A DNA stretch of 64,000 bases, taken from Tragulus kanchil (Eukaryota; Chordata; Mammalia; Artiodactyla; Tragulidae). Below, piece after piece: positions 36,438 through 48,203 of the stretch (position 1 is its first letter; every line of letters starts with the position of its first letter). The stretch covers positions 57,624,658-57,688,657 of the forward strand of contig JAIOJX010000006.1 of the NCBI GenBank assembly GCA_022376925.1. The letters run 5' to 3'. The notes below the pieces were generated by a model. The model did no database searches. It saw only the letters and a list, made by a program, of their open reading frames with translations, and was not told where the DNA came from. Made by a program: the position numbers and the translations under genes.

Positions 36438-36819
36438 CTATATAAAGTTTGAGGAGTTGCAACTAAAATTATTGAAAAAAGTACTGAATGCTTATATTTA
36501 ATAGCCAGAAAAGCATAAAAATGATTCTATTTTCACATAGCATTATGGATTACCTTAAGTGTCCTGAACTTTCATTATCTACAATAAAAACGAAAGTGGC
36601 CATAATCTTTTCAGGGAAAAGATAGAAAAAATATTCAAAGCTTATTTAATGTTTTATAATAATCACAGAATCAAGCTTCAAAAAGAGCTTTCATTTAGAT
36701 GATATAAAAGATGACAAAACAGCAATGGTTCAAACAGGCACTGTATGGAGAGTACCCATCATCTACAGAGCGGATGTTATATTTAACAAGTTTCTCTTCA
36801 ATTTTAAAGATCTTGGCTT

Positions 36820-37365
36820 GTCAACAAGATGGAAGAGTAGAAAGAAGTGGGCTCAACCCTTATTACAGAAACACTGAGATCACAAGTAACTACTGAAGAA
36901 CCATTGACCAAAAATATGCTGAAACTTACCAAAAAAAAAAAAAAGATACCCTAAACCCAAAGACAAAGACACTACAATGAGGTGGAAGGAGGGGATAAAA
37001 GCATTAAGATCAAATCCCAAACTCACTGTGAGGCCAACCCACAAATTGGAAGAAAGAATTATACCACTGAAATTCTCCAACAGGAGTGAAAGTTCTGAGT
37101 CACACATCAGGCTTCCCAGCTTGCAGGTCTGGCAATGGAAGGAGGAACCCCCAAGGAATTTTGCTTTGAAGGCAAATAGAGTTTGATCACAGTAATTTAA
37201 CAGTACTGGGGGAAACAGAAAACTCTCCTCTTAAAGGGTGCATTCAGGGTCTCATGCATATCAGGACAAAGGAAAAGAAACAGTGACCTCATAAGAGACT
37301 GGACCAGAAGTTAGTATTGGAGGGTCTCCTGGGGAGGCGGGGAGGTTGTCACTGAGATTTTTGAC
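36820..37365 (+). mobile_element. L1 5' UTR fragment
   Basis: Sense L1 5' UTR (caacaagatggaagagtaga, later acatcaggcttcccagcttg and ggagggtctcctggggaggc). It ends at about 37365, where BovB sequence begins. The part from 37049 recurs at 38129-38445. Confidence 0.8.
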
Positions 37366-37615
37366 TGCATGAGGTTCCAATATCTTGGCTACCTGATGCG
37401 AAGAGATGACCCATTGGAAAAGACTCTGATGCTGGGAAAGATTGAAGGTAAAAGGAGAAGGAGATGGCAGAGGATAGAATGGTTAAGTAGCATCACCAAC
37501 TCAAAGAACAAAAATTTGAGCAAATTCCAGGAGATAGTGGAGGCTGGAAGAGCTTGGCATACTACAGTCCATGGGGTCACAAAGGGTAAGACACAACTTA
37601 GTAACGGAAAAACAA
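37366..37615 (+). mobile_element. BovB 3' end fused to the L1 UTR
   Basis: Sense BovB reverse-transcriptase C-terminus (YLGYLMRRDDPLEKTLMLGK, then IEGKRRRRWQRIEWLSSIT) and tail. Open for 110 codons in this copy and its duplicate (38445-38694), but without the catalytic part. There is no separating poly(A) or target-site duplication between it and the upstream L1 UTR. Confidence 0.88.
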
Positions 37616-37755
37616 CAATAATAACAACAGGAAACACAGTGCTCTTATGTTCGCAATGCTCTTCACTCAGATACACAGAGATCTCTATTAAACTTACTTA
37701 ATGTCCTCGCATCATTTGTCACTTTCTCAATGAGACTTAGCCTGTGCATCCCAAG

Positions 37756-37776
37756 ACACACACACACACACACACA
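37756..37776. repeat. CA microsatellite (duplicated at 38835-38855)
   Basis: An (AC)n run of about ten units, present once in each copy of pair 12. Confidence 0.85.
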
Positions 37777-38039
37777 AATGTACAGCACACCTTACACTCA
37801 AGATCTCCTTTAACGCTGCTTAATATATATAACTTTCTTACATGCTGTATAGTTTATCTTCTTTATCACTTATTATCTCTCTCTTCCGGTTCAAATAAAA
37901 TTCCATGAAGACAGATATTTTTATTTGTTTTATTGACCAATAGAAAGTGAACAAAATCCTATAACAAAATATTTTACATGAAATGAATACCAAAACCTAG
38001 TCTCTCATTATGGATGGGAAGAGTTAATGACCAGTTTGA

Positions 38040-38115
38040 CTTGTGCAAGGCAAATCAGTAAATGGCAGAGCCCAGAATAAAACAAGCCACTTTGATGCTA
38101 GACCTAGGCTTTTTT
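38040..38115 (-). mobile_element. MIR-like fragment (duplicated at 39119-39194)
   Basis: gcaaatcagtaaatggcaga and gcccagaataaa resemble the antisense MIR core. Weak. Confidence 0.4.
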
Positions 38116-39385
38116 CCACAAGCACACAGAAGAAAGAATTAACCACTGAAATTCTCCAACAGGAGTGAAAGTTCTGAGTCACACATCAGGCTTCCCAGCT
38201 TGCAGGTCTGGCAATGGAAGGAGGAACCCCCAAGGAATTTTGCTTTGAAGGCAAATAGAGTTTGATCACAGTAATTTAACAGTACTGGGGGAAACAGAAA
38301 ACTCTCCTCTTAAAGGGTGCATTCAGGGTCTCATGCATATCAGGACAAAGGAAAAGAAACAGTGACCTCATAAGAGACTGGACCAGAAGTTAGTATTGGA
38401 GGGTCTCCTGGGGAGGCGGGGAGGTTGTCACTGAGATTTTTGACTGCATGAGGTTCCAATATCTTGGCTACCTGATGCGAAGAGATGACCCATTGGAAAA
38501 GACTCTGATGCTGGGAAAGATTGAAGGTAAAAGGAGAAGGAGATGGCAGAGGATAGAATGGTTAAGTAGCATCACCAACTCAAAGAACAAAAATTTGAGC
38601 AAATTCCAGGAGATAGTGGAGGCTGGAAGAGCTTGGCATACTACAGTCCATGGGGTCACAAAGGGTAAGACACAACTTAGTAACGGAAAAACAACAATAA
38701 TAACAACAGGAAACACAGTGCTCTTATGTTCGCAATGCTCTTCACTCAGATACACAGAGATCTCTATTAAACTTACTTAATGTCCTCGCATCATTTGTCA
38801 CTTTCTCAATGAGACTTAGCCTGTGCATCCCAAGACACACACACACACACACACAAATGTACAGCACACCTTACACTCAAGATCTCCTTTAACGCTGCTT
38901 AATATATATAACTTTCTTACATGCTGTATAGTTTATCTTCTTTATCACTTATTATCTCTCTCTTCCGGTTCAAATAAAATTCCATGAAGACAGATATTTT
39001 TATTTGTTTTATTGACCAATAGAAAGTGAACAAAATCCTATAACAAAATATTTTACATGAAATGAATACCAAAACCTAGTCTCTCATTATGGATGGGAAG
39101 AGTTAATGACCAGTTTGACTTGTGCAAGGCAAATCAGTAAATGGCAGAGCCCAGAATAAAACAAGCCACTTTGATGCTAGACCTAGGCTTTTTTCCACAA
39201 GCACACAATGGTATAACATAAAAGAACACATACGAAAATAAATTTTAAAAACAAGCAAAGACTCATATATATAAACAAACACATCAACAGTGATACAGAC
39301 TCATTTAACATTAAATATCACCACTAACAGGTAAAAGTATTATACAAGACAATTGACTATCTATAAACAAACTTTTATCACTTAC

Positions 39386-39478
39386 CTCTACCTTAGATAT
39401 TTTTGATGACATCTGTGTTATAGTGTCTTGGAATTTATTTGCCTTATCAAGTTTGGCTTTAAGTTGTTCAGCTAATTC
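39386..39478 (-). CDS. CWF19L2: CWF19L2 exon: AEQLKAKLDKANKF helix
   Basis: A 93-nt, phase 0-0 exon encoding 31 residues, ELAEQLKAKLDKANKFQDTI then TQMSSKISKVE. Acceptor AG at 39479-39480, donor GTAAGT at 39380-39385. The segment is predicted helical (heptad-like L/A spacing) and continues the helix ending KIIKAEMMGNM on the exon at 41671-41767. The family-typical EMMGN-ELAEQLKA-LDKANKF string is formed by joining the two. The frame is open. Confidence 0.95.
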
Positions 39479-39596
39479 CTTCAAATAGAAAAAGACAAAA
39501 AAAATAAATAAAACAGGTGTGACACATAGTTTATTACACATAGTTTAACTCTTCATTTGTAGACTATTTCAGATTCATATGATGATGTTTGTTCTG

Positions 39597-39800
39597 ATGT
39601 TCAGTCACTAAGTTTTGCCCAATTCTTTACTGCCAGGTTGTAGCCTGCCATGCTCCACTGTCCAAGGCATTTTCCAGGCAAGAATACTGGAATGGATTAC
39701 CATTTCCTTCTGCAGGGGATCCTTCTGGTCCAAGGAGTGGACCTGCATCTCCTACATTGGCAGGTGAAAATTTTTACCACTGAGGCATTGGGATGCCCTA
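39597..39800 (-). mobile_element. Bov-tA / Bov-A type SINE
   Basis: Antisense ruminant SINE: gttcagtcactaagttttgc, ggcaagaatactggaatgga and ttaccatttccttctgcagg are characteristic. Diverged. Confidence 0.8.
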
Positions 39801-41066
39801 AACATCAAAGTAGCTGTTGCCTAAATTCAGTTACCAATTCACAGTCTAGTGTATTACTTTTTAAAGAATTCATCTGGGTTACAAATTCTCAAATACCTGT
39901 GGAAATTGTTTATACTTTGACAGTAAATAATTACAAGGACATATATTTTAGGGAAGGGCTAGGGAGATAAAAGAAATACATAACCTTAAGAATGGAATTT
40001 TTATAATTCCTTTGATATTATAACTTCCAATTCTCATAATTTCAGTTATTTGCAAAAAGAAAGCCACTATAATATTTAAAATACTACATTTTTTACTGTT
40101 GGTTAGTAATTTAGATAAAAGCTCTGAATGCATTTCATTTTTATTCTAGGAAATCCATAAAAATGTATTAAAAAACATATAAAGCAATAAATCACAATGA
40201 AATAAATAAATAAAATTATACGACAAGCAAAAACAGCTTTCTCTACTGCAGTGGTTGCATGAACAAAGAACACTTCTTTTAACATATGTTAACCTCCTAA
40301 CTTGGTGACTTTTTTTCTTTAACTATTTTAACCAATTTCTTTGTGCTTTCAAAACACAAATGTTATTTTCTTGCTGTTGGTGGTGGTCTGTCTTACCTTC
40401 TAATTTCTGAGTTGAGCTTAAGATTAGTGTTAAGATCAGATTCAAAGAAAGAGAGAACAGCAAACACAAGATATGACTTTTTTAGAGATATAAACTGATA
40501 AAAACAGAAGTATTGTGTTTGGTCAATTTTTGCTCTAATAAAGTGTGTCATACTGATAGTGTACCAAAACAGAAGACAAGACTACTTAAGATCACTTATA
40601 TTTGGAGTTTAGATGCATACATACATAGATGACCATAAGGGAATCAATTTTGTCAAGTCAGATAGATGTCTGACTTTGCCATTCTGCCATGTGCAATGTA
40701 ACATGTATTTATATAATAGGAATGTGACAATAATAAAAAGATAGACAAATGTCACTGTTACCAAATAATTTCATTTCTATTTAATTCTCAGGTTAAGTCT
40801 CAAATCACATTATCATGGGAATTAACTAAGCTACACAAAGCATTTAACACACTATCTGGTAGAAACATGTTGCCTAAAATTAAAAAAAAAATTTTAAAAC
40901 ATCCTTTTAAGTAGCTCATTTTTAAAGTTTCTCAGTAAGGGAATTTGAAAAGGAAACATATTACTAATAAAGCATAACTAAATTAAAGGAAGACAGTGAC
41001 ATCTCTATTTCTCTCAAATATGCTCAATAAGTTATCAATAAAAGACTAAAGTAAATATCCAAGTTA
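39801..41066. other. Intron, no recognised feature
   Basis: AT-rich unique intron between the exons at 39386 and 41671. No exon or clear mobile element seen. Confidence 0.5.
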
Positions 41067-41079
41067 AAAAGTAAACTGA

Positions 41080-41434
41080 GAGCTTCCATGGTAGCTCAGT
41101 GCTGAAGAGTTCACCTGCCAATGCAGGAGACATCGGTTCGATCCCTGATCTGGGAAGATCCCACATGCTGTGGAGCAACTAAGCCCATGAGCCACAACTA
41201 CTGAGCCGGTGCTCTAGAGCCTCGGAGCCACAACTATGGAGCCCATGTACTGTAACTACTGAAGCTGTGTGCCCTATAGCCTGAGTTCCACAATAAGAGA
41301 GTTGACTGCAAGGAGAAGCCTGCTCACCTCAACTAGAGAGTAGCCCCCACTCCCTACAACTAGAGAAGACCCTGTGGCAGCAGCGAAAACCCAGAATAGC
41401 CAAAAATAAATAAAGAAATAAATTTTTTTTAAAC
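41080..41434 (+). mobile_element. CHR-type SINE, long form
   Basis: Sense tRNA-Glu-derived SINE: tRNA-like head with a B box ggttcgatccctgatctgg, repetitive body (ccacaactactgagcc units) and an A-rich tail. Target-site duplication aaaagtaaactga at 41067-41079 and 41435-41447. Confidence 0.9.
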
Positions 41435-41670
41435 AAAAGTAAACTGAAAAGCATTCAGAGTCTTACATTTCAAAAATATGGCAGATTATATAATTTATGT
41501 AGAAGTGGACAATACTGATCTTAGGAGTATTTAAGAATTTTTTCTAAGAATAAATAAGCAGCAGTTATTTTCAAAAGATGCTATATCCACATAGCTAAGG
41601 AACTTCTAAAATTACTTGTAGGAAGTTAAATATTTAGCAATTCTCCAAAAGAACAACATATAAACCTTAC

Positions 41671-41767
41671 CATATTTCCCATCATCTCTGCCTTGATAAT
41701 TTTGGCTCCCAGCTTGTTCTTCTCATCAACACTCAAGATGTAGATAGAGTCATCCACTGGATTACTT
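41671..41767 (-). CDS. CWF19L2: CWF19L2 exon: NKLGAKIIKAEMMGNM
   Basis: A 97-nt exon (phase 2 in, 0 out) encoding the last base of an R codon and 32 residues, SNPVDDSIYILSVDEKNKLG then AKIIKAEMMGNM. Acceptor AG at 41768-41769, donor GTAAGG at 41665-41670. The DEKNKLGAKIIKAEMMGN stretch is highly characteristic of CWF19L2. Its split first codon is completed exactly by the two-base overhang of the exon at 63676-64000 (AG + A = Arg), consistent with the two being adjacent in the mRNA across a 21.9-kb intron. An additional phase-compatible exon in between cannot be excluded, but I saw none. Confidence 0.95.
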
Positions 41768-41922
41768 CTGTTTGAACAGGACAGATAAAGAGTATATGAA
41801 ATATAAATACATATTAACAATAAGTAAGCTGTTGTAATATTTCACCAAGATTCTAATGTTATTTTAATTGACCTTCACAAAGCAATCAGCACAAACAGAA
41901 ATAGGCAAATAAATATAAAACC

Positions 41923-42235
41923 TGGGGCTTCCCTGGTGGTCCAATGGGTAAGGATACCGCCTTGTAGTGCAAGGGGCACCGGTTCGATCCCTGGCCTGGG
42001 AAGATCCCATGTACCGCGGAGCGGCTGGACCAATGTGTCCAATTACCAAGCCGGGGCTCTGGAGTGCATGTGGCCAGAACCGGTGCTCTGCAACAACAGA
42101 GGCCACTGCAATGGGAGGCCCACAACGGGCCAAAGAACAAAGATGGATGAAAATAGATAAATGAAAGACCAACAGAAGTGGCCCGCCCACCCCACTCCCT
42201 CCCCAACCCGCCCCCACCCAAATAAATAAATAAAT
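41923..42235 (+). mobile_element. CHR-type SINE, GC-rich short form
   Basis: Same subfamily as 31034-31362: head ggcttccctggtggtccaat, B-box-like ggttcgatccctgg and a (TAAA)n tail. Target-site duplication of 16 bases (aaataaatataaaacc) at 41907-41922 and 42236-42251. The 65-122 codon frames on both strands belong to the SINE. Confidence 0.92.
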
Positions 42236-42251
42236 AAATAAATATAAAACC

Positions 42252-42594
42252 CACAGTACTCCACTATAAATTGATACTTAAAAGATACTCTGTTACAACG
42301 TCATGATGGTCTGTGGCAGTTATAATAATATCTGACCCAAAATCCAGTAGCAGTGAGAATAATATAAGTAACAGTCTTCATACCTTAATATTTTCATACT
42401 CATTTAAAAAAGGAAACAAACAAAAACTAACACTAGAATCAGGTCATAATTCTACAACAACTAAGATGATGTATCAGACCTATAGTGTGGAAGCCTCACA
42501 GAAGAAAAGACAAATTTCCAGCCAAGGTCAGATTCCTGGCATATACAAAGTTGTCCTAACTTACTGCCATAAGAAATATTTCAGACTATAATAC
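42252..42594. other. Intron, no recognised feature
   Basis: Unique-looking intron; a 92-codon frame at 42313 has no recognisable content. Confidence 0.5.
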
Positions 42595-44737
42595 AAGGAG
42601 GGTGAATGTAGGCAGAACATGCAGTACTCCTTAATGAAGATATAGCTAAGAATTCAAGGCAGCTAAAGAGGGGAGTGCTGCAGAGTGAAAGAACCCCAGA
42701 AAAGTGCTGAGTTCCACTTGAGTAATACCCAAGAAAATACCTGCAGTCAGGAAAACAACTCTCAAAAGATATGAAGAACAGTATTCAGCATTCCTGGTAA
42801 CAGGACTAGGAATAGGTCCCAATAGCCAGACTAGGAAAATTGATAATTATGAAAGCAGAGGGTAGATTATTACAGGTCCTGCTTCCTGAATGCGAAATAA
42901 GCCCTAGACTAGCTGCTGCTTTGGGTCGTCTAACAAACATTAAGGGCAGGCGTCAAAAGACTCAGTTTCAAATTAAGTTAACCATGTCCCAAAACAAACC
43001 TCAAGAATGCTCATAGGAATGCAAATATATCCAGCACTGAACAAAGTGAAATTATTTCTTCTTTCTTTATTTTTAATTGGAGGATAATTGCTTTACAATA
43101 TTCTGTTGGTTTCTGCCGTATATCAGCATGAATCAAAAGAACCAGTTCCCAGCATCCCAAAACAAAGCTCAAGAATACTTATAGGAATGCAAAAATATCT
43201 AGCACTGAGCAAAGTAAAATTCTTAAGACCTCATAACCAATTAACGTCTGTCAGACATGCAAAGTAGAAAAAAAAAAAAAAAAAACCCATAATTAGGAGA
43301 AAAAGCTATCAAAACAAGAATTGACACAGATGCAAAAGACAGAAGACAAGGACATTAGAAGTTATTATAAATTTATTCCACATGTGAAAATTTAAGAGAA
43401 AAGTAAGATAAAAAAGAGATTAAATTTAAATACTACAAGTGAGAATTATAATGTTCAAGATAAAAAATATACTGAATAGGGTTAATGGAGATTAGACTGC
43501 AAAAGAAAAAAAAATTAAATTGAAACATTAGTTTTCAATGCATGGCTTCTATATAAAATGAAACACACAGAAAAAAAAAAAAAGAAAGAATTTTAAGAAC
43601 AGAAAAGAACAATGGAGAATTAGAGGACAATTTAAATGCTCTACCATGCCAAATTGAAAAATATTTTTGAGAATTAGAGTTAACAAAGGAGGGTGAATGT
43701 AGGCAGAACATGCAGTACTCCTTAATGAAGATATAGCTAAGAATTCAAGGCAGCTAAAGAGGGGAGTGCTGCAGAGTGAAAGAACCCCAGAAAAGTGCTG
43801 AGTTCCACTTGAGTAATACCCAAGAAAATACCTGCAGTCAGGAAAACAACTCTCAAAAGATATGAAGAACAGTATTCAGCATTCCTGGTAACAGGACTAG
43901 GAATAGGTCCCAATAGCCAGACTAGGAAAATTGATAATTATGAAAGCAGAGGGTAGATTATTACAGGTCCTGCTTCCTGAATGCGAAATAAGCCCTAGAC
44001 TAGCTGCTGCTTTGGGTCGTCTAACAAACATTAAGGGCAGGCGTCAAAAGACTCAGTTTCAAATTAAGTTAACCATGTCCCAAAACAAACCTCAAGAATG
44101 CTCATAGGAATGCAAATATATCCAGCACTGAACAAAGTGAAATTATTTCTTCTTTCTTTATTTTTAATTGGAGGATAATTGCTTTACAATATTCTGTTGG
44201 TTTCTGCCGTATATCAGCATGAATCAAAAGAACCAGTTCCCAGCATCCCAAAACAAAGCTCAAGAATACTTATAGGAATGCAAAAATATCTAGCACTGAG
44301 CAAAGTAAAATTCTTAAGACCTCATAACCAATTAACGTCTGTCAGACATGCAAAGTAGAAAAAAAAAAAACCCATAATTAGGAGAAAAAGCTATCAAAAC
44401 AAGAATTGACACAGATGCAAAAGACAGAAGACAAGGACATTAGAAGTTATTATAAATTTATTCCACATGTGAAAATTTAAGAGAAAAGTAAGATAAAAAA
44501 GAGATTAAATTTAAATACTACAAGTGAGAATTATAATGTTCAAGATAAAAAATATACTGAATAGGGTTAATGGAGATTAGACTGCAAAAGAAAAAAAAAT
44601 TAAATTGAAACATTAGTTTTCAATGCATGGCTTCTATATAAAATGAAACACACAGAAAAAAAAAAAAAGAAAGAATTTTAAGAACAGAAAAGAACAATGG
44701 AGAATTAGAGGACAATTTAAATGCTCTACCATGCCAA
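42595..44737. repeat. Direct duplication, unit ~1.09 kb (pair 13)
   Basis: 42595-43652 recurs at 43686-44737. The second copy has shorter A runs (near 44360) than the first, shifting the offset from 1091 to 1085. There are 33 filler bases between. Confidence 0.96.
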
Positions 44738-45060
44738 TCACTGGAGTCTCTGAAATGGGGGACAGAAGAAACAAAGGCCAAAGTTTACTAAATTTGTTGA
44801 AAACTAAAAATGCAAGAAACTTACAGAATTAAGTCCTAGTACAAAACCAGAAATATAAAGCTATTTCAAGGCACATCAAATCAAAACTAGTGATAAAGAG
44901 AATAATTTTAGAGCAGCCATAGGAGGGGAAAAATATCTATGCAGAGAGGATAAAAAGGAAAGAGTAGACTTCTCATCAAAAATAATATAAGCAAGAAGAT
45001 AGTAGCTATATGTTTACAGTACATCTCACTTAGAATTCTATATCAAGTGAAAATATTGTT
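42880..45060 (+). mobile_element. HAL1/old L1-type element
   Basis: Sense sequence typical of the old half-L1 (HAL1) or L1M elements: tcaagaatgctcataggaat, ccataattaggagaaaaagc and, later, the ORF1-like tail gaattctatatcaagtgaaa. Strongly decayed, interrupted by a small antisense L1 tail, and about half of it is duplication. Confidence 0.55.
43055..43150 (-). mobile_element. Small antisense L1 tail (duplicated at 44143-44241)
   Basis: ttggaggataattgctttac and gtttctgccgtatatcagca are standard artiodactyl L1 3'-end sequence. It sits between two diverged ~70-base direct repeats of HAL1-like text (42990-43060 and 43150-43220). Confidence 0.75.
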
Positions 45061-45079
45061 TACACTTCAGAGAAATGGA

Positions 45080-47325
45080 AATAAAACCAAAAACAAATGA
45101 GATCTAATTAAACCTAAAAGCATTTGCACAATGAAGGAAACTATAAGCAAGCTTCATGAAAAGACACTCCTCAGAATGGGAGAAAGTAATAACGAATGAA
45201 ACAATTGACAAAGGATTAATCTCTAACATATACAAACAGCTCTTACAGCTCAATACAAGAAAAATGAACAACCCAATCAAAAAGGGTGCAGAAGATCTAA
45301 AAAGACATTTCTCCCAAGAAGATATACAGATAGCTAATGAACACATAAAAAGATGTTCACCATCACTCATTATTAGAGAAATGCAAATGAAAACCACAAT
45401 GAGGTATCATCTCAGACTGGTCAGAACAGCCATCATCAAAAAGTCTACAATCAATAAATGCTGGACAGGGTGTGAAAAAAAGGGAGTCTTTTTACACTGC
45501 TGGTGAAAATACAAGCTGAAACAACCACTATGGAGAGCAGTATAGAGATTCCTTCAAAAACTAGGTAAAACTACCAAATGACCCAGCAATTGCACTAGTG
45601 AGCATATACCCTGAGGAAATCAGAAGTGAAAAAGAGACACGTACCCCAATGTTCACTGCAGCACCATTTACAATAGCTAAGAAAATGGAAGCAACCTAGG
45701 TGTCCATTGGCAGACGAACTTATAATATGGAAGTTATCGTACATATACACAATGGAATATTAGTCATAAAAAGGAACACATCTGAGTCAATTCTAATGAG
45801 GTAAATGAACCTAGAGCCTATTATAGAGAGAAGTCAGAAAGAGAAAGACAAATACTGTAGATTAACGCATATATATGCAATCTAAAAAGACGGTACCAAT
45901 GATCCTACATACAGGGCAGCAAAGGAGACACAGACATAAAGAACAGACTTTGGGATCCAGAGGGAGAAGGAGATGGTGGGATGATTTGGGAGAATAGCAC
46001 TGAAATATATGCACTTCCATACGTAAAACAGACCTATGAAGTTTGACCTATGAAGCAGGGCATGGATGGTGCTATGGAACAACCTGGAGGGATAGGGTGG
46101 GGAGGGAGATGGGAGCAGGATTCAGGTTGGAGGGGATATATGTATACCTATGGTGAATTTATATCCATGTATGCTAAAAACCATCATAATACTGTAATTA
46201 CAGTATAATTAAAAAAAATTTTAAAGTTTTGTATGCACCTTTCCAAGTGTACAGAAAACATTTGCACAATGAAACAAACAGCTCTTACAGCTTGACAAAG
46301 GATTAATCTCTAACATATACAAACAGCTCTTACAGCTCAATACAAGAAAATGAACAACCCAATCAAAAGGGTGCAGAAGATCTAAAAGACATTTCTCCCA
46401 AGAAGATATACAGATAGCTAATGAACACATAAAAGATGTTCACCATCACTCATTATTAGAGAAATGCAAATGAAAACCACAATGAGGTATCATCTCAGAC
46501 TGGTCAGAACAGCCATCATCAAAAAGTCTACAATCAATAAATGCTGGACAGGGTGTGAAAAAAAGGGAGTCTTTTTACACTGCTGGTGAAAATACAAGCT
46601 GAAACAACCACTATGGAGAGCAGTATAGAGATTCCTTCAAAAACTAGGTAAAACTACCAAATGACCCAGCAATTGCACTAGTGAGCATATACCCTGAGGA
46701 AATCAGAAGTGAAAAAGAGACACGTACCCCAATGTTCACTGCAGCACCATTTACAATAGCTAAGAAAATGGAAGCAACCTAGGTGTCCATTGGCAGACGA
46801 ACTTATAATATGGAAGTTATCGTACATATACACAATGGAATATTAGTCATAAAAAGGAACACATCTGAGTCAATTCTAATGAGGTAAATGAACCTAGAGC
46901 CTATTATAGAGAGAAGTCAGAAAGAGAAAGACAAATACTGTAGATTAACGCATATATATGCAATCTAAAAAGACGGTACCAATGATCCTACATACAGGGC
47001 AGCAAAGGAGACACAGACATAAAGAACAGACTTTGGGATCCAGAGGGAGAAGGAGATGGTGGGATGATTTGGGAGAATAGCACTGAAATATATGCACTTC
47101 CATACGTAAAACAGACCTATGAAGTTTGACCTATGAAGCAGGGCATGGATGGTGCTATGGAACAACCTGGAGGGATAGGGTGGGGAGGGAGATGGGAGCA
47201 GGATTCAGGTTGGAGGGGATATATGTATACCTATGGTGAATTTATATCCATGTATGCTAAAAACCATCATAATACTGTAATTACAGTATAATTAAAAAAA
47301 ATTTTAAAGTTTTGTATGCACCTTT
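45080..47325 (+). mobile_element. L1 3' end (ORF2 C-terminus and 3' UTR)
   Basis: Sense L1 tail: an ORF2 C-terminal frame around 45156-45506 ([20 protein letters not shown]), then 3' UTR with the gggagatgggagcaggattc block, and an A/T tail near 46210 (copy 1) and 47293 (copy 2). About half is duplication. No reverse-transcriptase core. Confidence 0.87.
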
Positions 47326-47346
47326 CCAAGTGTACAGAAAACATTT
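45205..47346. repeat. Direct duplication, unit ~1.08 kb (pair 14)
   Basis: 45205-46263 recurs at 46292-47346. In the first 150 bases of the second copy four separate A runs are each one base shorter than in the first, and 46264-46291 is a mangled, compressed version of 45131-45204. This is a clear sign of a low-quality sequence end. Confidence 0.97.
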
Positions 47347-47586
47347 CCCAAAATAGATCATATTCTGAGCCATATAACAAGTCTCCACAAATGTAAAGGG
47401 ATTCAAGTCATACAAAGTTAAGTTCTCTGACCAAAGAAAATTAAAATTAGAAATCATTAGCAAAATATCAGAATTGGTGGGAGACTACTAAAGTATTACT
47501 TATAGAGAAACTTGTAACACTAAATATTGATCCTAGAGAAGAAAGTCTCAAATTAATGTTATCAGTTTACAACTTAAGAAATTAGA

Positions 47587-47945
47587 GGGCTTCCCTGATA
47601 GCTCAGTGGTAGAGAGTCCACCTGCCAATGCAGGAGACATGGATTCCATCCCTGATCCGGGAAGATCCTACATGCTGTGGAGCAACTAAGCCCATAAGCC
47701 ACAAGCAGCTAAGCCCATGAGCCACAACTCTTGAGCCTGTGCCCTAAAGTCTGGAGCTGCAACTATTGAGCCCATATTCCACAACTACTGAAGCCCATGA
47801 GCTCTATAGCCTGAGTTCCACAACAAAGTCACCGCAAGAAGAAGTCTGCTTACCTCAACTAGAGAGCAGTCCCCACTCCCTGCAACTAGAGAAGAACCTG
47901 TGGCAGTAGTGAAATCCCAGAATAGTCAAAAATAAATAAATAAAA
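47587..47945 (+). mobile_element. CHR-type SINE inside L1M
   Basis: Sense long-form SINE starting gggcttccctgatagctcag and ending in a (TAAA)n tail. Target-site duplication aagaaattaga at 47576-47586 and 47946-47956. Confidence 0.92.
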
Positions 47946-48203
47946 AAGAAATTAGAAAAAGACCAAATTAAATCCAAAGCAAGCGCTATATACTAAGTAA
48001 TAAATATCACAGTGGAAATAAATGAAAAACAAAAATAGTAAACAAAATCAATAAAACCAAAAACTGGTTAAGACTGTTAGTAAAACTGATAAAACTTTTA
48101 ACTTGACTGATTAGGGGAAAAAAAGATACAAATAACCAATAAAGAAGTGATAGAAGCAAAACTATCACATATTCTTAACACTTTACAAAAAATTATCTGG
48201 ATG

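Larger units (their letters stand above)
34485..36643. repeat. Direct duplication containing a coding exon, unit ~1.09 kb (pair 11)
   Basis: 34485-35554 recurs at 35570-36643 (offset 1085) with 15 filler bases. The tail of the first copy lacks bases in G/A runs present at 36613-36632. The block contains one CWF19L2 exon, both its splice sites and a Tigger-like element. Confidence 0.97.
37049..39207. repeat. Direct duplication, unit 1.08 kb (pair 12)
   Basis: 37049-38128 is followed at once by 38129-39207, without filler. The second copy lacks one base right at its start (near 38140). Confidence 0.97.

Noticed and set aside
37369..38780. 110-codon frames as genes
   Set aside because: BovB C-terminus in two duplicated copies, lacking the catalytic domain.
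41930..42000. tRNA gene in the CHR SINE heads
   Set aside because: A B-box-like motif is present, but the sequence is the tRNA-derived head of a SINE with target-site duplications and a (TAAA)n tail; no intact cloverleaf was evident.
42990..43220. ~70-base direct repeats as a long target-site duplication around the small L1 tail
   Set aside because: They are too long and too diverged from each other for a target-site duplication; both look like repeated HAL1/L1M internal text.
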